This document shows, one piece after another, positions 40,189-48,960 of a stretch of DNA of 64,000 nucleotides (position 1 is the first letter of the stretch; every line of letters starts with the position of its first letter). The position numbers and the translations under genes are program-made. The notes below the pieces were generated by a model that did no database searches, was not told where the DNA came from, and was given only the letters and a program-made list of their open reading frames with translations. The stretch is from 0-14-3-00-41-53 sp041500225 (GTDB taxonomy: Bacteria; Nitrospirota; Thermodesulfovibrionia; Thermodesulfovibrionales; SM23-35): positions 1 to 64,000 of the forward strand of contig JBGQLV010000002.1 of the NCBI GenBank assembly GCA_041500225.1, in the 5' to 3' direction.

Positions 40189-40629
40189 ATGCAGCTTGAC
40201 TTTGAAGAGATAAAGAAGCTTATCCCTCAAAGATTTCCATTTATCATGATTGATAAAGTTCTGGAAGTCGAACCGGGTAAAGAGGCTACAGCAGTAAAAA
40301 GCGTTTCAGGTAATGAAACTTTTTTTCTTGGTCATTTTCCGGAAAAGGCTATTATGCCCGGCGCTTTAATAATAGAGGCAATGGCACAGACTGCGATAAT
40401 CCTTTTTGCTACCGCGAAAGAAACAAAAAAAGATGACAAAAAACAGATTTATTACTTCGGGTCAGTCAAGGCACGTTTTTTTCATCCTGTGGTTCCAGGA
40501 GACCAGTTAAAGATAAAAGCAGTTAATGTTAAATCTTTACCAAATGGCGCCTTTGTATCAGCAGAAGCATTTGTTGATGACAAAAAGGTAGCAGAGGCAG
40601 AGCTTGTATTTAGTGTGAGGGATGAATAA
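40189..40629 (+). CDS. fabZ: FabZ-type 3-hydroxyacyl-ACP dehydratase
   Basis: The 146-residue hot-dog protein has IPQRFPFIMIDKV, the catalytic His in FLGHFPEKAIMPG and the Glu in LIIEAMAQ. It removes water from 3-hydroxyacyl-ACP. An ATG at 40159 would give 10 more residues, encoded partly by the repeat. The ATG at 40189 has GGAGAG six bases before it and gives the normal family length. It overlaps the following ketosynthase by 8 bp. It serves the acyl-chain locus here and may be an extra copy beside the housekeeping one. Confidence 0.9.
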   Translation: MQLDFEEIKKLIPQRFPFIMIDKVLEVEPGKEATAVKSVSGNETFFLGHFPEKAIMPGALIIEAMAQTAIILFATAKETKKDDKKQIYYFGSVKARFFHPVVPGDQLKIKAVNVKSLPNGAFVSAEAFVDDKKVAEAELVFSVRDE

Positions 40630-41830
40630 GAGGGTTGTTATAACAGGATTGGGGGTTATATCCTCAATCGGTATCGGCTGGGAAGAATTCTGGGATAGCC
40701 TCCTGAAAGGTAAATCAGGCATAAGCCCTGTATCATCTTTTGATACCACAAATCATTTCACACATAATGGCGGTGAGGTAAAGAATTTTAAGCCAGAAGA
40801 ATTCATTCCAAGAGAGCAGTTAAAATTCCTGAGCCGCGCATCACAACTTGCCCTTGTTGCGGCAAAACTTGCAATAAAAGACGCAAAACTATCCCAAAAG
40901 AATATTTCTAATATAAGGGTAGGTACCTGCATAGGTACAACCACAGGTTCAATACAAGTTATCGAAGAAATTGATGATAAACTTGTTAAAAATGAGGAGA
41001 TACATGGAGATTTAATATGTCAACTGCCAACCCATACAACACCTGCAGTTATAGCAAAAGAACTAAATCTAAATGGTCCTAATTTTATGTTCTCGACTGC
41101 ATGTGCAGCGGGAAATTATGCTATCGGCTATGGTTTTGATTTAATCAGATTGAATAGAGCGGATATTGTGTTTGCAGGGGGATCTGATCCTTTTTCACGC
41201 ATTGAATATACTGGATTTAATCAACTATCAGCAGTAGCTCCGGAAAAATGCCAGCCTTTTGATAAAAATAGAAAAGGAATGATGGTAGCAGAAGGAGCTG
41301 GGACACTTATTCTTGAAACATTAGAAAGCGCTTTAAAAAGAAAAGCGCCTATATATGCTGAGATTTTGGGATATGGACTTAGTTGTGACGCACAACATAT
41401 GACACAACCATCTATTGAAGGTATTTCTCAATGTATTATAAAGGCAATGCTCGAAGCTGGCATTGAAAAGGAAGATGTTGATTGCATCAGTGCACACGGC
41501 ACAGGAACCATTGCTAATGACAGAGCAGAATGTGCTGCAATCAAAGAAGTCTTTGGACCATTTTATAAGCAAATACCTGTTAGCTCAATTAAATCAATGC
41601 TTGGCCATACAATGGGCGCTGCATCGGCACTTGAGGCGATCGCATGTGCCCTTGTTGTAAAAAATGACATTATTCCACCTACTATAAATTATGAAACACC
41701 TGATCCTGAATGTGATATTGACTGTGTACCAAATGAGGTAAGAAAACACATTGTTAATATAGCTTTGAATAACTCTTTTGCCTTTGGAGGCAATAATGCC
41801 TCCCTGGTTTTGAAAAAATTTATAAATTAA
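40622..41830 (+). CDS. Beta-ketoacyl-ACP synthase II-type, intact active site
   Basis: The 402-residue enzyme has the complete KAS triad: Cys161 in FSTACAAGNYAIG, His292 in ISAHGTGTIAND and His329 in SSIKSMLGHTMGAASA, with Lys324. It condenses malonyl-ACP with an acyl chain. It overlaps fabZ by 8 bp and the ACP gene follows by about 12 bp. With the degenerate ketosynthase upstream it probably forms a KS/CLF heterodimer. Confidence 0.92.
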   Translation: MNKRVVITGLGVISSIGIGWEEFWDSLLKGKSGISPVSSFDTTNHFTHNGGEVKNFKPEEFIPREQLKFLSRASQLALVAAKLAIKDAKLSQKNISNIRVGTCIGTTTGSIQVIEEIDDKLVKNEEIHGDLICQLPTHTTPAVIAKELNLNGPNFMFSTACAAGNYAIGYGFDLIRLNRADIVFAGGSDPFSRIEYTGFNQLSAVAPEKCQPFDKNRKGMMVAEGAGTLILETLESALKRKAPIYAEILGYGLSCDAQHMTQPSIEGISQCIIKAMLEAGIEKEDVDCISAHGTGTIANDRAECAAIKEVFGPFYKQIPVSSIKSMLGHTMGAASALEAIACALVVKNDIIPPTINYETPDPECDIDCVPNEVRKHIVNIALNNSFAFGGNNASLVLKKFIN

Positions 41831-41842
41831 GGAGGGCATTTG

Positions 41843-42103
41843 TTGTCTACGAACAATGTTGAACAGGAAATCATATCAATAATCTCGGATGTTTCAGGAT
41901 TTGATCCTGAAGAGATAAAGCCCGATACAGATTTACAAAATCAATTAGAGATAGATTCCATTAAAGCAATTGAAATTACTGTTGCAATAGAAAAGAAATT
42001 CAAAATACAGGTAAGAGATGAGGACGTTCCGAACATTACTACGTTGAGGCAAGCTGTAGAACTTGTGAATGCACTGATAAGTCAGAAGGATGCCAATGCC
42101 TAA
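41843..42103 (+). CDS. Acyl carrier protein
   Basis: The 86-residue protein has the ACP four-helix pattern with the phosphopantetheine-site Ser in LEIDSIKAIEITVAIEKKF. It starts at TTG; GGAGGG (41831-41836) is 6 nt before the TTG at 41843, and another TTG at 41840 is possible. Together with the KS/CLF pair it is probably the dedicated carrier of this locus. It overlaps the oxidoreductase gene downstream. Confidence 0.9.
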   Translation: MSTNNVEQEIISIISDVSGFDPEEIKPDTDLQNQLEIDSIKAIEITVAIEKKFKIQVRDEDVPNITTLRQAVELVNALISQKDANA

Positions 42104-43508
42104 AAAAGATAAGGAGATATATGATGCCATAATAATAGGTGCGGGCATAGGGGGTCTTGTCTGCGGCTGCTACCTTGCAAAGGCAGGTATGAAGGTACTC
42201 ATTGCGGAGCAGCATTATAAACCTGGAGGCTATTGTACTTCGTTTAAGAGACAAGGCTTTTCCTTTGATGCTGCACCCCATTGTTTCGGGTCTTATAGAG
42301 AAGGCGGGATTACAAGAAAGATCTTTCGAGATATTGGAGTAGATAATAAATTGAATATAATAAGACCTGATCCTTCAGATATTTTAATAACACCTGATTA
42401 CAAAATCCCTTTCTGGAATGATTTGGAAAAAACAATAAACGAGTTTCAAACGGCCTTTCCAGATGAAGGTAATATCAAGAACTTTTTTTATTTCTTATTA
42501 GACACAGATCCTAAGTCTTTTTCCAAAATGAGAAGTTTGACATTTCAAGAATTATTAAACCAACATTTCACTAATAAAACACTGAAAGCAATCCTATCTT
42601 TTCCTTTGTTAGCAATTAATGGATTATCCCCATCACTAATATCAGCATTTGTTGGGGCTAAACTTTATTCTGAATTTCTTATTGATGGTGGATATTACCC
42701 TAAGGGTGGTATGCAAGTACTTTCTGATGTTTTGTCAGAAAGATTTAAAGAGTTTGGTGGCGAATTGCAATTGTCATCTCTTGTGAAAAAAATAAGGATT
42801 AGAGATAATAAAGTTATAGGTATAGTTATAGAAAATGACGGCTTCATACCATCAAGGTATGTGATTTCAAATTGCGATGCAAGACAGACTTTTTTTAAAC
42901 TTTTAGGTAAAGAAAAAGTCGAACAGGGTTTTTATAACAGAATAAAGAAAATGGTTCCTTCAATATCGAATTTTATTATATATTTAGGAGTGAACAAATA
43001 TTTTAAGCCAATGTACAATCCGGGGACTTTTTTATTCTTTTTCCCGCATTATAATTTAGAAAAAATATGTCAAGCCTTACAAAAAGGCGATATCAGAGGT
43101 AATAGCGGTTACACTTTACGAGTATCTCACGATAAGTCAACTTTAAATGTCATCATGCTCGCACCCTTTAAAAACAAAAAATATTGGAGTGATAATAAAT
43201 ATAAAGTTTTAGAATCATCTATTAAGATGATTGAAAAATCTTTAATCCCAGATTTATCAAAATATATAATATATAAGGATGCTGCAACACCTCAAACATT
43301 GCATAGATACACATTAAACTATAGAGGGGCTTCTTTCGGATGGGCCGGTATCCCTTCACAATTTGCTCTATCTGATTTGAGAAAACCTCCATTTATACAG
43401 AACCTTTATTTAGCAGGTCATTGGACAACTTTAGGCGTAGGAATCTCGGGAGTTGCTTATGTTGGTTATGACACTGCTAAATTAATCTTGAGAAAAGAAA
43501 AAACCTGA
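42096..43508 (+). CDS. CrtI/CrtISO-like FAD-dependent oxidoreductase
   Basis: The 470-residue protein has the dinucleotide-binding motif DAIIIGAGIGGLVCGCYLAK, then YKPGGYCTSF and FDAAPHCFG, and the closing NLYLAGHWTTLGVGISGVAY of the phytoene desaturase/carotenoid isomerase family. Such enzymes desaturate, saturate or isomerise long conjugated chains. It overlaps the ACP gene. The start at 42096 fits AAGG spacing better than the ATG at 42090. In this context it may act on the acyl chain made by the KS/CLF system. The presence of CrtI-like proteins with FabF/FabZ/ACP also recalls the gene set proposed for ladderane lipids. Confidence 0.85.
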   Translation: MPKKDKEIYDAIIIGAGIGGLVCGCYLAKAGMKVLIAEQHYKPGGYCTSFKRQGFSFDAAPHCFGSYREGGITRKIFRDIGVDNKLNIIRPDPSDILITPDYKIPFWNDLEKTINEFQTAFPDEGNIKNFFYFLLDTDPKSFSKMRSLTFQELLNQHFTNKTLKAILSFPLLAINGLSPSLISAFVGAKLYSEFLIDGGYYPKGGMQVLSDVLSERFKEFGGELQLSSLVKKIRIRDNKVIGIVIENDGFIPSRYVISNCDARQTFFKLLGKEKVEQGFYNRIKKMVPSISNFIIYLGVNKYFKPMYNPGTFLFFFPHYNLEKICQALQKGDIRGNSGYTLRVSHDKSTLNVIMLAPFKNKKYWSDNKYKVLESSIKMIEKSLIPDLSKYIIYKDAATPQTLHRYTLNYRGASFGWAGIPSQFALSDLRKPPFIQNLYLAGHWTTLGVGISGVAYVGYDTAKLILRKEKT

Positions 43509-43523
43509 AATAAACTGGTAGCT

Positions 43524-45671
43524 ATGGACAAAGAAAAATATATAAAGCAAGAGTTACTAAAATCGACTCAATCGTTTATTGCTTCGCTTCTGCTTATTGC
43601 AAGCATTGGAATTATATTATTAAGCCCATTAGATTATTTTGTTACACCTGAAAATTTTAAACTGTTCCTTATTTATAGACTAATTGCAGCTTCTTTGTAT
43701 TTCACATTATTTCTAATTTTTAAGAAAGTAAACAAATTCCCTCTCATCTTTATTGCTATGGCTACCCTAATAATTTCGGCAATGATTGAATTAATGATAC
43801 TTTCTTTTGGAGGACATCAATCAACCTACTATGCAGGATTTATTATAGTTTTCATCTTTTTGTTCGGGCTGCTTCCCATGTCTTTTAAAACGACTTTGTT
43901 TCTTACTTCAATGATATATACAACTTATTTATTGCCTATTTTAGTCTTAGATAATATTACAAACCCACGGATTTTTGTTAATAATAACATCTTTTTAATA
44001 GCTACTCTTACTGGGGGGCTTATATGGAGATACATAAACTATAAGATTCATATTAAAAAGCTCTCCCTCGAATATGACCTTGCTAAGGATAAAGAGCAAC
44101 TCGCAAAATATTCCACGCAACTTGAAGAATTGGTTCAGGAGAGAACAAAAGATCTGTCCATGTCAGAACAAAGGTTCAGGGCGCTTTTTGATAATGCAAA
44201 TGATGGCGTTGTTGTTCTTGATAAGAACGGAATTATCATTAATATGAACAATAAGTTCTGCGAGCTGCATGGTTTTGATAAAGAAGCATTGATCGGTACA
44301 CATTTCAAATTTTTAGAGGTTGAAGATCATAAAGAAGAGAAAGAAGAAAGGCTGAAAAGAATCTTAGATGGCGAATCCCTTGTCTTTGAGACAGAGCATT
44401 ATAAAAGGGATGGAAGCAAGATCCTCCTCGAGGTTAGTTCAAAAGGTATCAACATTGGTGGAGATTTATTTATTCAGTCATTCCACAGAGATATCACAGA
44501 GAAGAAGGCAATTCAGGAACAATTAATGCATTCGCAGAAGATGGAGTCCATAGGGCAACTTGCCGGAGGGATCGCCCATAACTTCAATAATTTACTGACT
44601 GCCATACTCGGTTATGCAGAATTATTAAAGGAATATAGTGATCTGGATAATGATTCTAAACAGAAGGTAAATAGCATTGAGAGTTCAGCCCGAAAGGCAG
44701 GTATTTTGGTCTCAAAACTGCTGAGTTTTTCACGCAAAGAGACATCCGAAGTTCTCCCATTAAACCTGAATGATGTTATCAATGACTCAGTTAAACTCTT
44801 TGAGGGTGTTCTGGATAAAAAAATAGGTCTAAAGACAAATCTAAGCAATAATATCCCTACTCTTGAAGGTGACCCTAACCAGCTTGAACAGGTTATCATG
44901 AATCTTATGGTCAACGCCAGAGATGCCATGCCTGACGGCGGTCTTATAACAATCAAAACCAGTCTGGCTGAGATTGAAAGAGATCGATTCAATATGCCGT
45001 CTTACATAATACCTGGGAAATATGTTTTATTAACCATATCTGATACGGGTTGCGGTATTCCTAAGGAGATAACAAACAGGATTTTTGAGCCCTTCTTTAC
45101 CACAAAGGAAAAAGGCAAAGGTACAGGTCTGGGCCTTGCAATGGTTTATGGAGTGATCAAAGACCATAAAGGATATATTACTGTTCAGAGTGAGGTGGGC
45201 AAAGGCTCTACCTTTGATGTTTATCTTCCAGTTTCAGGTAAGACCGCTTATAAAGCTTTAAAGCAAAAACTTTTTTCTGTATCAGGACATGAAAACATAC
45301 TCTTGGTTGACGATGAGGAAGAAGTATTGAATTTCATCAAGGATATCCTGGAAACCCATGGATATAAGGTATTGCCTGCAAGAAATCCCCTTGCTGCAAT
45401 TGATATATTTAAAAAACTTGGGAGTGAGATACATCTTGTTATATCAGATATTGTCATGCCATTAATGGATGGGAAAGAGCTGATAAAAAATCTCAGGGCA
45501 ATAAAACCTGATATCAGAATAATCGTTGTTTCAGGTTTTAGCGACGAAGCTGTCAATAAAGATATTTTAAAGATTGATGATTTTCTTAAAAAACCGTTTG
45601 AAATTAATCAACTGCTCTCAAAAGTCAGACGTGTCATAGATGCAGGTATCAGGAATCTACCACCTTATTAA
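43524..45671 (+). CDS. Six-TM hybrid histidine kinase with receiver
   Basis: The 715-residue protein has about six membrane helices in residues 15-172, a coiled coil, and a PAS domain (about 215-330). Kinase motifs follow: H-box QLAGGIAHNFNNLLTAILGY, N-box MNLMVNARDAMPDGG, DTGCGI and GTGLGLAMVYG. A C-terminal receiver is present (VDDEEEVLN, ISDIVMPLMDGKE, FLKKPF). The membrane-sensor plus receiver layout resembles lipid or autoinducer sensors of the PhcS/CqsS type. The gene starts 15 bp after the oxidoreductase gene. It could sense a product of the locus, which is inference. Confidence 0.88.
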   Translation: MDKEKYIKQELLKSTQSFIASLLLIASIGIILLSPLDYFVTPENFKLFLIYRLIAASLYFTLFLIFKKVNKFPLIFIAMATLIISAMIELMILSFGGHQSTYYAGFIIVFIFLFGLLPMSFKTTLFLTSMIYTTYLLPILVLDNITNPRIFVNNNIFLIATLTGGLIWRYINYKIHIKKLSLEYDLAKDKEQLAKYSTQLEELVQERTKDLSMSEQRFRALFDNANDGVVVLDKNGIIINMNNKFCELHGFDKEALIGTHFKFLEVEDHKEEKEERLKRILDGESLVFETEHYKRDGSKILLEVSSKGINIGGDLFIQSFHRDITEKKAIQEQLMHSQKMESIGQLAGGIAHNFNNLLTAILGYAELLKEYSDLDNDSKQKVNSIESSARKAGILVSKLLSFSRKETSEVLPLNLNDVINDSVKLFEGVLDKKIGLKTNLSNNIPTLEGDPNQLEQVIMNLMVNARDAMPDGGLITIKTSLAEIERDRFNMPSYIIPGKYVLLTISDTGCGIPKEITNRIFEPFFTTKEKGKGTGLGLAMVYGVIKDHKGYITVQSEVGKGSTFDVYLPVSGKTAYKALKQKLFSVSGHENILLVDDEEEVLNFIKDILETHGYKVLPARNPLAAIDIFKKLGSEIHLVISDIVMPLMDGKELIKNLRAIKPDIRIIVVSGFSDEAVNKDILKIDDFLKKPFEINQLLSKVRRVIDAGIRNLPPY

Positions 45672-46637
45672 GGCCGAGGCCCATGTGAATCCACCGCCAA
45701 AAGCCTCAAGAAGTATATAATCTCCATCTCTGATTCTTTTAGTTCTTACAGCCTCATCAAGGGCTATCGGTATAGACGCAGCGGAAGTGTTTCCATACCT
45801 TTCGATATTTACGATGACTTTATCCATTGGAATCCCGATCCTGTCAGCAGTTGCCTGTATTATCCTTAGGTTTGCCTGATGAGGTATAAGAAGTGAAAGC
45901 CTTGAAGAATCTAACTTATTCTCATCAAGAGTTTTAACCACAAGGTCTTCCAATGTCCTTACAGCAACCTTAAATGTCTCATTCCCTTTCATCTTAATAT
46001 AATGGAGCTTGTTTTTAATCGAATCTATAGACGCAGGGTATCTTGAACCGCCTCCGGGCACATACAAAAGCTCCCACATCCTTCCATCAGAATTGATATG
46101 CGTTGAAAGTATTCCCCGATCTTCCTCAGTCTGTTCAATAATTACCGCACCTGCTCCATCACCAAAGATAACGCATGTGTTTCTATCTTCCCAGTCCGTA
46201 ATCCTTGAGAGTACCTCTGCTCCAACAATAAGTACCCTTCTATGCATAAGCGATTTGATTAAACTATCTGCAATATAAAGGCTGTATAAAAACCCTGAAC
46301 AGGTTGCATTTATGTCAAATCCTACTGCCTTTACAGCTCCCAGTTTATCTTGAAGAATGCATGCGGTTGACGGGAAAGGCATATCACCCGTTACTGTTGC
46401 AACAATAATCAGGTCAATATCATCTGCCTTCAACCCCGCCCTCTCAAGGGCTATCTTTGATGCCTCATATGCGAGGTCTGATGCTGCCTGACTATCATCA
46501 GCTATTCTTCTCTCCTTTATCCCTGTCCTCTCTGTGATCCATTCATCCGAGGTATCAACCATCTTCTCTAAATCATAATTTGTAAGAACCTTTTCCGGGA
46601 GATAAGAACCTGTGGATATGATTCTACTTCTTAGCAA
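45657..46637 (-). CDS. fabH: Beta-ketoacyl-ACP synthase III
   Basis: The 326-residue enzyme has SRIISTGSYLP at the start, the nucleophile Cys in INATCSGFLYSLYIA, His in LIPHQANLRII and Asn in RYGNTSAASIP. FabH starts fatty acid chains from acetyl-CoA. The start appears to be TTG, 14 bp inside plsX. The 3' end overlaps the convergent kinase gene by 15 bp. It is last of the yceD-rpmF-plsX-fabH block. Confidence 0.95.
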   Translation of the reverse strand: MLRSRIISTGSYLPEKVLTNYDLEKMVDTSDEWITERTGIKERRIADDSQAASDLAYEASKIALERAGLKADDIDLIIVATVTGDMPFPSTACILQDKLGAVKAVGFDINATCSGFLYSLYIADSLIKSLMHRRVLIVGAEVLSRITDWEDRNTCVIFGDGAGAVIIEQTEEDRGILSTHINSDGRMWELLYVPGGGSRYPASIDSIKNKLHYIKMKGNETFKVAVRTLEDLVVKTLDENKLDSSRLSLLIPHQANLRIIQATADRIGIPMDKVIVNIERYGNTSAASIPIALDEAVRTKRIRDGDYILLEAFGGGFTWASALIRW

Positions 46638-47652
46638 GCTTTGTCCGTTCGTGGTGGGCTATTCCCTTTTCAATAGCAGAAGCTATAGTCTCATAGACCT
46701 TATTTTCTGCGAAATCGGATGCAACCTTGATGGCATTCTTTATCGCCTTTGAAGTTGATCTACCGTGACTTATTATACATGTACCATTTATCCCCAGGAG
46801 AGGTGCTCCACCGTATTCGTCATAATCTGTCTTCTTTTTAAAATTTCTTAACGCTGGCTTCATAAAAAGGTACCCAATTCTTCCAGCTGTCAGATTAGCA
46901 ACCTCCCTCTTCAGCATTTTAATCAGTGCATCAGCAAGACCTTCGCTGATCTTCAGCACAACATTTCCAGTAAATCCATCACAAACAATGACATCAGCAT
47001 TTCCGGTAAAGATATCTTTGCCATCGACATTACCCATAAAGTTAATATCTGCCTCTTTCAGAAGTTTGAATGCCTCTCTCGTAAGTTCGTTCCCTTTTGT
47101 GTCTTCTTCCCCTGTGCTAACGAGCGCCACCTTCGGTTCTGACCTTCCGAGGATTACCCTGCAATAGGTACTTCCCATTAACGCAAACTGAAGAAGATTT
47201 TCAGGCTTGCAGTGAAGATTTGCACCTGCATCTATAAGAACAAACGGTGCCTTTAGAGTAGGCATAATAGCTGCTATGGCAGGTCTATCAACACAATTAG
47301 ATGTTCCGAGGAGTAATAGTGCTGTTGCCATTACAACGCCAGAGTTGCCGGCGCTTACAAAGCCATCTGCTTCAGCGTTTTTTACAAGTTCGCAAGCCTT
47401 TCTTATGGATGAATCTTTTTTCTTTCTGATTGCAACAGAAGGAGATTCATCCATCCTGACAATCTGTGAGGCATGTTTTATAGATATTCGATTAATAGGA
47501 CATCTTTTACTATCAAGTTCTGCTCTTATAGAAGACTCGTCACCAACAAGGATGATATCTATATCCTCAAAATCACTTACAGTCTCGATAGCGCCCTCAA
47601 TATTGACAGCAGGGGCATAATCACCCCCCATTGCATCAAGGGCAATTCTCAT
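46624..47652 (-). CDS. plsX: Phosphate acyltransferase PlsX
   Basis: The 342-residue protein opens with RIALDAMGGDYAP and contains VRMDESPSVAIRKKKDSSI, SAGNSGVVMATALLLLG and GVNGTC-like GAPLLGINGTCIISHGRS. It converts acyl-ACP to acyl-phosphate for phospholipid synthesis. It overlaps rpmF by 4 bp and fabH by 14 bp, so the set is translationally coupled. Confidence 0.96.
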   Translation of the reverse strand: MRIALDAMGGDYAPAVNIEGAIETVSDFEDIDIILVGDESSIRAELDSKRCPINRISIKHASQIVRMDESPSVAIRKKKDSSIRKACELVKNAEADGFVSAGNSGVVMATALLLLGTSNCVDRPAIAAIMPTLKAPFVLIDAGANLHCKPENLLQFALMGSTYCRVILGRSEPKVALVSTGEEDTKGNELTREAFKLLKEADINFMGNVDGKDIFTGNADVIVCDGFTGNVVLKISEGLADALIKMLKREVANLTAGRIGYLFMKPALRNFKKKTDYDEYGGAPLLGINGTCIISHGRSTSKAIKNAIKVASDFAENKVYETIASAIEKGIAHHERTKLAKK

Positions 47653-47840
47653 GCTTCTTTTACAACTACATCGAGAACCTTGCGGCCATTATATGAACCA
47701 CAATTAGGACATACCTTATAAGAAAGTTTTAATTCATTGCAATCAGGACAGAGGCTGAGGTTAGGAAGTTGACCTCTACAATTGGCACTTCTTCTTTTAT
47801 CTCTCCTTGCCCTTGTATGTCTATGTGTAGGGTTTGCCAT
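47649..47840 (-). CDS. rpmF: 50S ribosomal protein L32
   Basis: The 63-residue basic protein starts MANPTHRHTRARRDKRRS and has a four-Cys zinc ribbon (CPDCNELKLSYKVCPNCG). This is bacterial L32 of the zinc-binding form. It lies between yceD and plsX as in many bacteria. Confidence 0.97.
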   Translation of the reverse strand: MANPTHRHTRARRDKRRSANCRGQLPNLSLCPDCNELKLSYKVCPNCGSYNGRKVLDVVVKEA

Positions 47841-47938
47841 TTTTCACTCCTTTCAATTGAGAATAATCTCTAACTTGTGATTGCCTTTATTAATCCCCCT
47901 CCGCCACACTTTAGAAAAGGTGGGAATTTAAAAGAAGC

Positions 47939-48436
47939 TCACTGTTTTAATAACTTTTTTAAAACCTCAAGCCGGGAATCAACATCTTTTACGTTACAAT
48001 TGCAACTGCCTAAATTAAAGTCAGTTCCGCACTTCAAACATATACCTTTGCATAAATCTGTACATAAGGGTTTCATAGGGAGATTGAGTGCTACCTGCTC
48101 TGACACCAGGGTAAGCAAATCCATTTCCTCTCCGGAATAAAAATCCATATCAAGTTCTTCGGCCTTAATCTCATGTTTATCTTCTCCTTTAAGTTCTTCA
48201 GCAGGATGATATACAACATCAACCGGAATGGATAGCTCACTCCAAAAATCTTTCAGACATCTACTGCATTGAAGTTTGACATCGGTTATTATCTCACCCT
48301 TTACCAAAATCTCACTACCAACTTTCTCTATCCTTAACCGTGCTCTTACAGGTAAGAGGATGCAATCAGATTCGATTGTCTCCTGCAGTTCTAACTCAAA
48401 CCCTTCTTCGGGTATATCTGGAATTAATAACTTCAT
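47939..48436 (-). CDS. YceD/DUF177 protein
   Basis: The 165-residue protein has the DUF177 pattern: KLQCSRCLKDFWSELSIPVD, then EMDLLTLVSEQVALNLPMKP, then a Cys-rich segment LCTDLCKGICLKCGTDFNLG. The family is linked to 23S rRNA accumulation and always sits before rpmF. The cysteines may bind zinc. It is divergent from gcvH. Confidence 0.9.
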   Translation of the reverse strand: MKLLIPDIPEEGFELELQETIESDCILLPVRARLRIEKVGSEILVKGEIITDVKLQCSRCLKDFWSELSIPVDVVYHPAEELKGEDKHEIKAEELDMDFYSGEEMDLLTLVSEQVALNLPMKPLCTDLCKGICLKCGTDFNLGSCNCNVKDVDSRLEVLKKLLKQ

Positions 48437-48508
48437 TAACTAAAAGATTCTTGGTAAAGTGTTTAATTATAAAAATTATTACAAAAATCTGTCAAGCATA
48501 TTACTTCC

Positions 48509-48536
48509 TTGACAAAGAAGAAAAACCTATGATAAG
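48509..48536 (+). promoter_or_regulatory. Candidate promoter for gcvH-lpdA
   Basis: TTGACA (48509-48514) is a perfect -35; GATAAG (48531-48536) with a 16-bp spacer is a weak -10. gcvH starts 37 bp downstream behind AAAAGGAGGAG. Confidence 0.35.
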
Positions 48537-48573
48537 AAATCAGAGTTTAGAAATTTTCAAAAAGGAGGAGACA

Positions 48574-48960
48574 ATGAATCCGGATGATCTCAAATACCAT
48601 AAAGAACACACATGGATTAAAGTATCAGGTAGAAAGGCAACAGTTGGCATTACTGATTATGCACAAAATGCACTTGGTGATATCGTTTATATTGACCTGC
48701 CGGAGGTAGATATGGATTTCGAAATAAATAACGAGATTGGCGAGATAGAGTCAACAAAAGCAACTTCATCCATAATCGCGCCTTTGACTGGAAGAGTTAT
48801 CGAGGTAAACGAAGACCTTTCAGAATCCCCAGAGATAATAAACGAAGATCCATACGGGAAAGGGTGGATAGCCATCCTCGAAATTGATGATATATCGGAG
48901 CTCGATGATATGATGGACTCTTCTGAATATGAGAAATATGTTGAAGAGGAAGCAAAGTGA
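48574..48960 (+). CDS. gcvH: Glycine cleavage system H protein
   Basis: The 128-residue protein has DLKYHKEHTWIKVSGRKATV, the lipoyl-lysine context EIESTKATSSIIAPLTG, and GWIAILEID. It carries the aminomethyl group on lipoate. A longer frame opens at 48340, but the ATG at 48574 has AAAAAGGAGGAGAC seven bases upstream and is the native N-terminus. lpdA overlaps by 4 bp; gcvT and gcvP are not in the window. Confidence 0.95.
   Translation: MNPDDLKYHKEHTWIKVSGRKATVGITDYAQNALGDIVYIDLPEVDMDFEINNEIGEIESTKATSSIIAPLTGRVIEVNEDLSESPEIINEDPYGKGWIAILEIDDISELDDMMDSSEYEKYVEEEAK

Noticed and set aside
40622..42103. Second ketosynthase, FabZ and ACP as the housekeeping fatty-acid genes
   Set aside because: They are not with fabD or fabG and are locked between a degenerate ketosynthase and a CrtI-like oxidoreductase, whereas fabH and plsX are on the opposite strand. 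A housekeeping role cannot be excluded but is less likely.
48340..48573. Longer N-terminus of GcvH from 48340
   Set aside because: The extension runs antisense into yceD and lacks homology to H proteins; the ATG at 48574 has a strong Shine-Dalgarno.
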